A stretch of 8,771 bases of DNA from Planctomycetaceae bacterium (lineage in GTDB: Bacteria > Planctomycetota > Planctomycetia > Planctomycetales > Planctomycetaceae): assembly GCA_015487825.1 (NCBI GenBank), contig WFOZ01000889.1, positions 1-8,771 on the forward strand. Direction: 5' to 3'. Positions 6,188-8,771 of the stretch are shown here, one piece after another. The translations under genes were made by a program, and so were the position numbers. The notes under the pieces were generated by a model that saw nothing but the letters and a program-made list of their open reading frames with translations, made no database searches and was not told the origin of the DNA. How positions within the stretch are numbered: position 1 is the first letter of the stretch; each line of letters starts with the position of its first letter.

Positions 6188-6884
6188 GAAGTTCCTGGAT
6201 GCGGATATTTTTCCAGCGGATTTCGTGACCGTTTTCCTTGAAGTTGTGGACTTGTAATCCGATAAAACCGCAGGAAGTCATGTTATCTTTGAGGTCTGCT
6301 GCCGGGACGCCGTTGAGGAACGTTTTGATGGAATCTCCATTGGCGACTACTCGCAGGTGATTCCATTCTCCTTTTTTGAAGGCTTTGCGAGCCGGTTCAT
6401 TTTCAAGCAGGTTATTCAGCCAGCCTCTGCGCGATTCATCGTAGATCCCGGCAGTCCAGGCGCGATCTGATGGATCGATTTCTACCTGATAGCCATGTAC
6501 TTTATGTGCGGGAACAATTCTGGATTTTTCTTTGCCGTTTTTATCTTTCCATGTATATTTTTTAGGTTCATCAAAAGCGTTACTGCGAATTTGAACGCCG
6601 GAATTCAAAACAGCATCGGGAAGAAAATCGAGTTCGAGAATAAAATTTGCGTAATGTTTTTTTGTAGTCATAAAACTGTTCGGAGTGCCAACCACACTGG
6701 TTCCAATAATCTGTCCGTCTTCTACACGGTATTTCGCTTTCCCGCCTTTTTGAACCCAGCCATCCAGTGTTTTTCCATCAAAGATAGGTGTCAGTTTTTC
6801 CTCAGCCGTTACCTGATCGCAGCTGACTGACAGGCTGCCCATAAGAATACAGAGAGATAAAATATTCTGAAATAAGCATCGCAT
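6183..6884 (-). CDS. Secreted DUF1080 (3-keto-disaccharide hydrolase) domain protein
   Basis: This 233-residue protein has a signal peptide (hydrophobic L-S-L-C-I-L-M-G-S-L-S-V, likely cleavage near V-T-A). A single DUF1080 domain follows, a concanavalin-like beta sandwich; some family members hydrolyse 3-keto glycosides. Landmarks are the opening L-T-P-I-F-D-G-K-T-L-D-G-W at 31-43, Y-x-N-F-I-L-E-L-D-F at 78-87, N-S-G-V-Q-I-R-S at 94-101, G-Y-Q-V-E-I-D at 131-137, T-A-G-I-Y-D-E near 144-150, G-E-W-N-H-L-R-V-V-A-N-G near 172-183, and the C-terminal G-x-I-G-L-Q-V-H and I-R-W-K-N-I-R-I segments. The ATG at 6884 has AGGAG 7 nt upstream. A Cys at 22 lacks a good lipobox, so a lipoprotein is less likely. 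It lies downstream of the homoserine dehydrogenase on the same strand after a 122-bp gap. The domain also occurs in proteins of unknown role, so substrate is open. Confidence 0.9.
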   Translation of the reverse strand: MRCLFQNILSLCILMGSLSVSCDQVTAEEKLTPIFDGKTLDGWVQKGGKAKYRVEDGQIIGTSVVGTPNSFMTTKKHYANFILELDFLPDAVLNSGVQIRSNAFDEPKKYTWKDKNGKEKSRIVPAHKVHGYQVEIDPSDRAWTAGIYDESRRGWLNNLLENEPARKAFKKGEWNHLRVVANGDSIKTFLNGVPAADLKDNMTSCGFIGLQVHNFKENGHEIRWKNIRIQELP

Positions 6885-6973
6885 AAAACGGCTCCTGTTA
6901 TTGATTCTGTTGCAGTAAATTCTCTATCACCTGAGACGACTCATCATGTTCCATCATCAGCTTTTTCGCAGAA

Positions 6974-6989
6974 GGTGTCAAACGACACC
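6974..6989 (-). terminator. Hairpin downstream of homoserine dehydrogenase
   Basis: GGTGTC and GACACC form a 6-bp stem around a 4-nt loop, beginning 17 bp after the minus-strand stop codon at 7007. On the minus strand it is followed by TTCTG rather than a clean T-tract, so it could be a weak terminator or a stabilising 3' hairpin between this gene and the DUF1080 gene. Confidence 0.35.
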
Positions 6990-7006
6990 GGGATGTCGAA
7001 GGTTAG

Positions 7007-8329
7007 TTAATCCTGAATCGGCAGGCGCAGGTGATTTGGCTCGATGGCATCGCATTGTGCAAGTTCTTCATCAGCAGCTCGCATTTGTCCTTCGGTTGTC
7101 GTATGCGTGATGACAACAAACGGTACGATAGGTGAAGTACCTTCTCCAGAACCGGACTGATGTATTTCGAATTCGTGCTGAATGCACGATGCGATACTGA
7201 TTTCGTGATTCCCCAGAATAGTAGCGATGGAGGAGATTGTTCCTGGTTGATCAATTGCGTGAAAGCGTAAATAGTATCGCCTTTCGATTTTCTCAGCTGG
7301 AAGAATCGGCAGCGGATCGCTTTCACCCCACAGATCGAGTAGCGGGAATGTCTGCTGGGCGCGTCCGACAGCCAGGTCGATCAGATCGGAAACAACTGCT
7401 GAAGCTGTTGGCATCTGGCCGGCTCCCATACCGGAAAACCATGTTTTTCCGACGGCATCCCCTTCGATTTCAATCATGTTATACGCATCATACACGGCAG
7501 CCATCGGGAGTGTGTTGCGGATTAACGTTGGTTGCGTATGGAGTTCCAGATGTTCTCCATTTCGCCGGGCGATGGCAAGTAGCTTGACACGATACCCGAG
7601 TTCATCTGCATATTTCAGGTCGGCAAGATTCAGTTCATCAATCCCCTGTCGCGGGAAATCTTTCAGAGAGGCTTTTGTGCCAAATGCAAGCTGGGCCAGG
7701 ATGGTCAGTTTCTGTGCAGCATCAGTTCCATCGACATCCATTTTCGGGTCAGCTTCTGCGTATCCTTTTTCCTGTGCCTTGGCAACCGCATCTTCGTAAC
7801 TGGAATTGTGATCAAGCATTTCTGTGAGAATGTAGTTACTTGTCCCGTTGGCGATCGCTTCAATCGATTGAATTTTATTGGCAGCCAGCGATTGCGAAAG
7901 GCCTTCGATAACCGGAACACCGCCCGCAACAGCGGCTTCAAAGCAGATCGTTTTCCCTTTTTCCCTGGCAAGTTGAAACAGCTCGTCTCCCTGTTCACAA
8001 AGTAACGCTTTGTTTGCGGTGACAACATGTTTGCCGGCATTGAGGGCTTGCCGGACGACATCACCAGCTGTGGTGGTTCCGCCGATCAGCTCGCAGACGA
8101 CGTCAATTTCAGGAGCTTCCATTAAATCGAATGACGTTGCCAGGACGCCATCGGGTAAATCGACACCACGCGATTTGGTTGGGTCTCGAACGATTGCAGA
8201 AACAATCTCGATTCCTCTCCCGGTTCGCTGTTTAATATGCCCTGAATTATTGAGTAATATTTTCGCCACGCCGGAACCAACAGTTCCCAATCCGACAATT
8301 GCTACGCGCAAAGGCTGCTTATCTGCCAT
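7007..8329 (-). CDS. hom: Homoserine dehydrogenase with C-terminal ACT domain
   Basis: The enzyme reduces aspartate semialdehyde to homoserine with NAD(P)H, the branch point for threonine and methionine, in the cytoplasm. The 440-residue protein has the usual length of the monofunctional form with a regulatory domain. It begins R-V-A-I-V-G-L-G-T-V-G-S-G (8-20), the Rossmann dinucleotide loop. T-A-N-K-A-L-L at 104-110 is a conserved cofactor/active-site segment. N-G-T-S-N-Y-I-L at 161-168 and G-Y-A-E-A-D-P (189-195) followed by D-V-D-G-T-D-A-A-Q-K-L (198-208) form the catalytic core, with the substrate-binding Glu192 and catalytic Lys207 by family analogy. An ACT domain covers about 350-430, consistent with feedback by threonine. 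The start ATG at 8329 has only a weak AGG about 10 nt upstream, but no upstream in-frame start fits the family better. No threonine synthase or aspartokinase gene is visible next to it. Confidence 0.96.
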   Translation of the reverse strand: MADKQPLRVAIVGLGTVGSGVAKILLNNSGHIKQRTGRGIEIVSAIVRDPTKSRGVDLPDGVLATSFDLMEAPEIDVVCELIGGTTTAGDVVRQALNAGKHVVTANKALLCEQGDELFQLAREKGKTICFEAAVAGGVPVIEGLSQSLAANKIQSIEAIANGTSNYILTEMLDHNSSYEDAVAKAQEKGYAEADPKMDVDGTDAAQKLTILAQLAFGTKASLKDFPRQGIDELNLADLKYADELGYRVKLLAIARRNGEHLELHTQPTLIRNTLPMAAVYDAYNMIEIEGDAVGKTWFSGMGAGQMPTASAVVSDLIDLAVGRAQQTFPLLDLWGESDPLPILPAEKIERRYYLRFHAIDQPGTISSIATILGNHEISIASCIQHEFEIHQSGSGEGTSPIVPFVVITHTTTEGQMRAADEELAQCDAIEPNHLRLPIQD

Positions 8330-8355
8330 GCTGATTAAACCTGAATCTTTTCATT

Positions 8356-8377
8356 AGCCCGGATTAGTGGCCGGGCT
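8356..8377 (-). promoter_or_regulatory. Leader hairpin upstream of hom
   Basis: AGCCCGG (8356-8362) pairs perfectly with CCGGGCT (8371-8377) around an 8-nt loop, 26 bp before the hom start codon on the minus strand. A GC-rich stem so near a start could influence translation or be the tail of an upstream transcript. No T-run follows it, and no leader peptide or known riboswitch motif was recognised. Confidence 0.3.
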
Positions 8378-8405
8378 GATTTGAATACTCTTGTTGAAAA
8401 TAAAA

Positions 8406-8740
8406 CCTGTAACGCAACTACTGCTTCTTCAAGCCTCAATTAAAGGCCTGAAAATGCACTACTCAGCGAGTTGTCTCCAATTGTGGGGGCCGCTTCAGTG
8501 GCCCCTACAGATAACCTAAACTCCTGCAAAACCAAACACCACGGAATAATTATCTTATGTTTATGAAACGGGGTAGCCGATTTCTGGCAGGATTTATTTT
8601 GGTACGGCGGACTTTCCCATGCCATCGCACACCTTGCCGAGTCATATTCCCTGGTTGTAGTTATATCGCCCTGTGGTTCCTGGGATAAACAGGGGGACAC
8701 AGAAACAAGATACTAACGAAACTGCAATCTGCGTTACAGG
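8406..8740. repeat. Possible MITE-like unit with 11-bp inverted termini
   Basis: CCTGTAACGCA (8406-8416) and its exact reverse complement TGCGTTACAGG (8730-8740) face each other across 335 bp. Similarity continues inward in gapped form (CTGCTTC on one side, GCAGTTTC read inward on the other). No clear target-site duplication flanks them, and there is no transposase, so a non-autonomous element is only a possibility. Confidence 0.3.
8482..8509. repeat. Strong REP-like hairpin
   Basis: TGTGGGGGCC (8482-8491) pairs with GGCCCCTACA (8500-8509) over 10 bp, with one G-T wobble and an 8-nt loop. The very GC-rich stem stands out from its surroundings and has the form of a repetitive extragenic palindrome; it could also act as a terminator for an upstream transcript. 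Confidence 0.5.
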
Positions 8741-8771
8741 CTCTGATTCGTGGAATATTCTCATTTCCAAA

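Larger units (their letters stand above)
8378..8771. other. Non-coding region upstream of hom with repeat-like structure
   Basis: I find no gene here with a recognisable protein. The stretch contains an 11-bp inverted repeat (8406-8416 and 8730-8740) and a strong internal hairpin (8482-8509), which together suggest repetitive or mobile-element-derived sequence. The hom promoter should lie here, but I cannot single out a convincing -35/-10 pair. Confidence 0.5.

Noticed and set aside
6818..6824. Lipoprotein signal in the DUF1080 protein at Cys22
   Set aside because: The residues before the cysteine (L-S-V-S-C) place Ser at -3 instead of the usual Leu/Val/Ile, and a standard signal peptidase site follows a few residues later.
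8440..8700. Minus-strand open frame of 86 codons upstream of hom
   Set aside because: It runs through the strong palindrome at 8482-8509 and across the possible inverted-repeat unit, and its translation resembles no family I know. A plus-strand frame over the same stretch is equally plausible, which argues against either.

Overview
The window looks like a planctomycete chromosome segment, most likely a Gimesia-like marine lineage. The evidence is a moderate GC content, a secreted formylglycine-type sulfatase, a secreted neutral-ceramidase-family hydrolase, a secreted DUF1080 (3-keto-disaccharide hydrolase) protein, and a 'NPFYLLS' membrane-protein segment that I associate with planctomycetes. 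This placement is inference from gene content and was not tested by a database search.

Layout, left to right. Positions 1-186 hold the C-terminal end of a plus-strand glycerophosphodiester phosphodiesterase. A short symmetrical hairpin (194-212) separates it from a convergent minus-strand operon. That operon is transcribed from about 3470 down to 228 and encodes a sulfatase, then a roughly 91-codon membrane-protein-like segment, then a ceramidase-like hydrolase. The last two share one open frame, but a good internal Shine-Dalgarno site and signal peptide mark the likely true start of the hydrolase at 1679. A gene-poor region of about 750 bp (3471-4219) lies between the sulfatase and a divergent SulP anion transporter (4220-5947). 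Between the SulP gene and the convergent DUF1080 gene (6183-6884, minus) sits a cluster of REP-like palindromes with a duplicated 55-bp unit and an inverted partial copy. A minus-strand homoserine dehydrogenase gene with a C-terminal ACT domain (7007-8329) lies upstream of the DUF1080 gene. The final 440 bp carry no convincing gene but contain a strong hairpin and a widely spaced 11-bp inverted repeat.

Functionally, three adjacent genes could act on polar lipids or sulfated conjugates: GDPD, the ceramidase-like amidase family and the sulfatase. The sulfatase lies divergently beside an anion permease that could take up released sulfate. This is a hypothesis from context, since none of the substrates can be read from sequence. 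Homoserine dehydrogenase is a housekeeping gene of Thr/Met biosynthesis. I see no defence system, CRISPR array, tRNA or rRNA. The most unusual items are the fused remnant in front of the ceramidase-like gene, the REP-like cluster, the hydrophilic insertion in the SulP protein and a non-canonical residue in the sulfatase signature.
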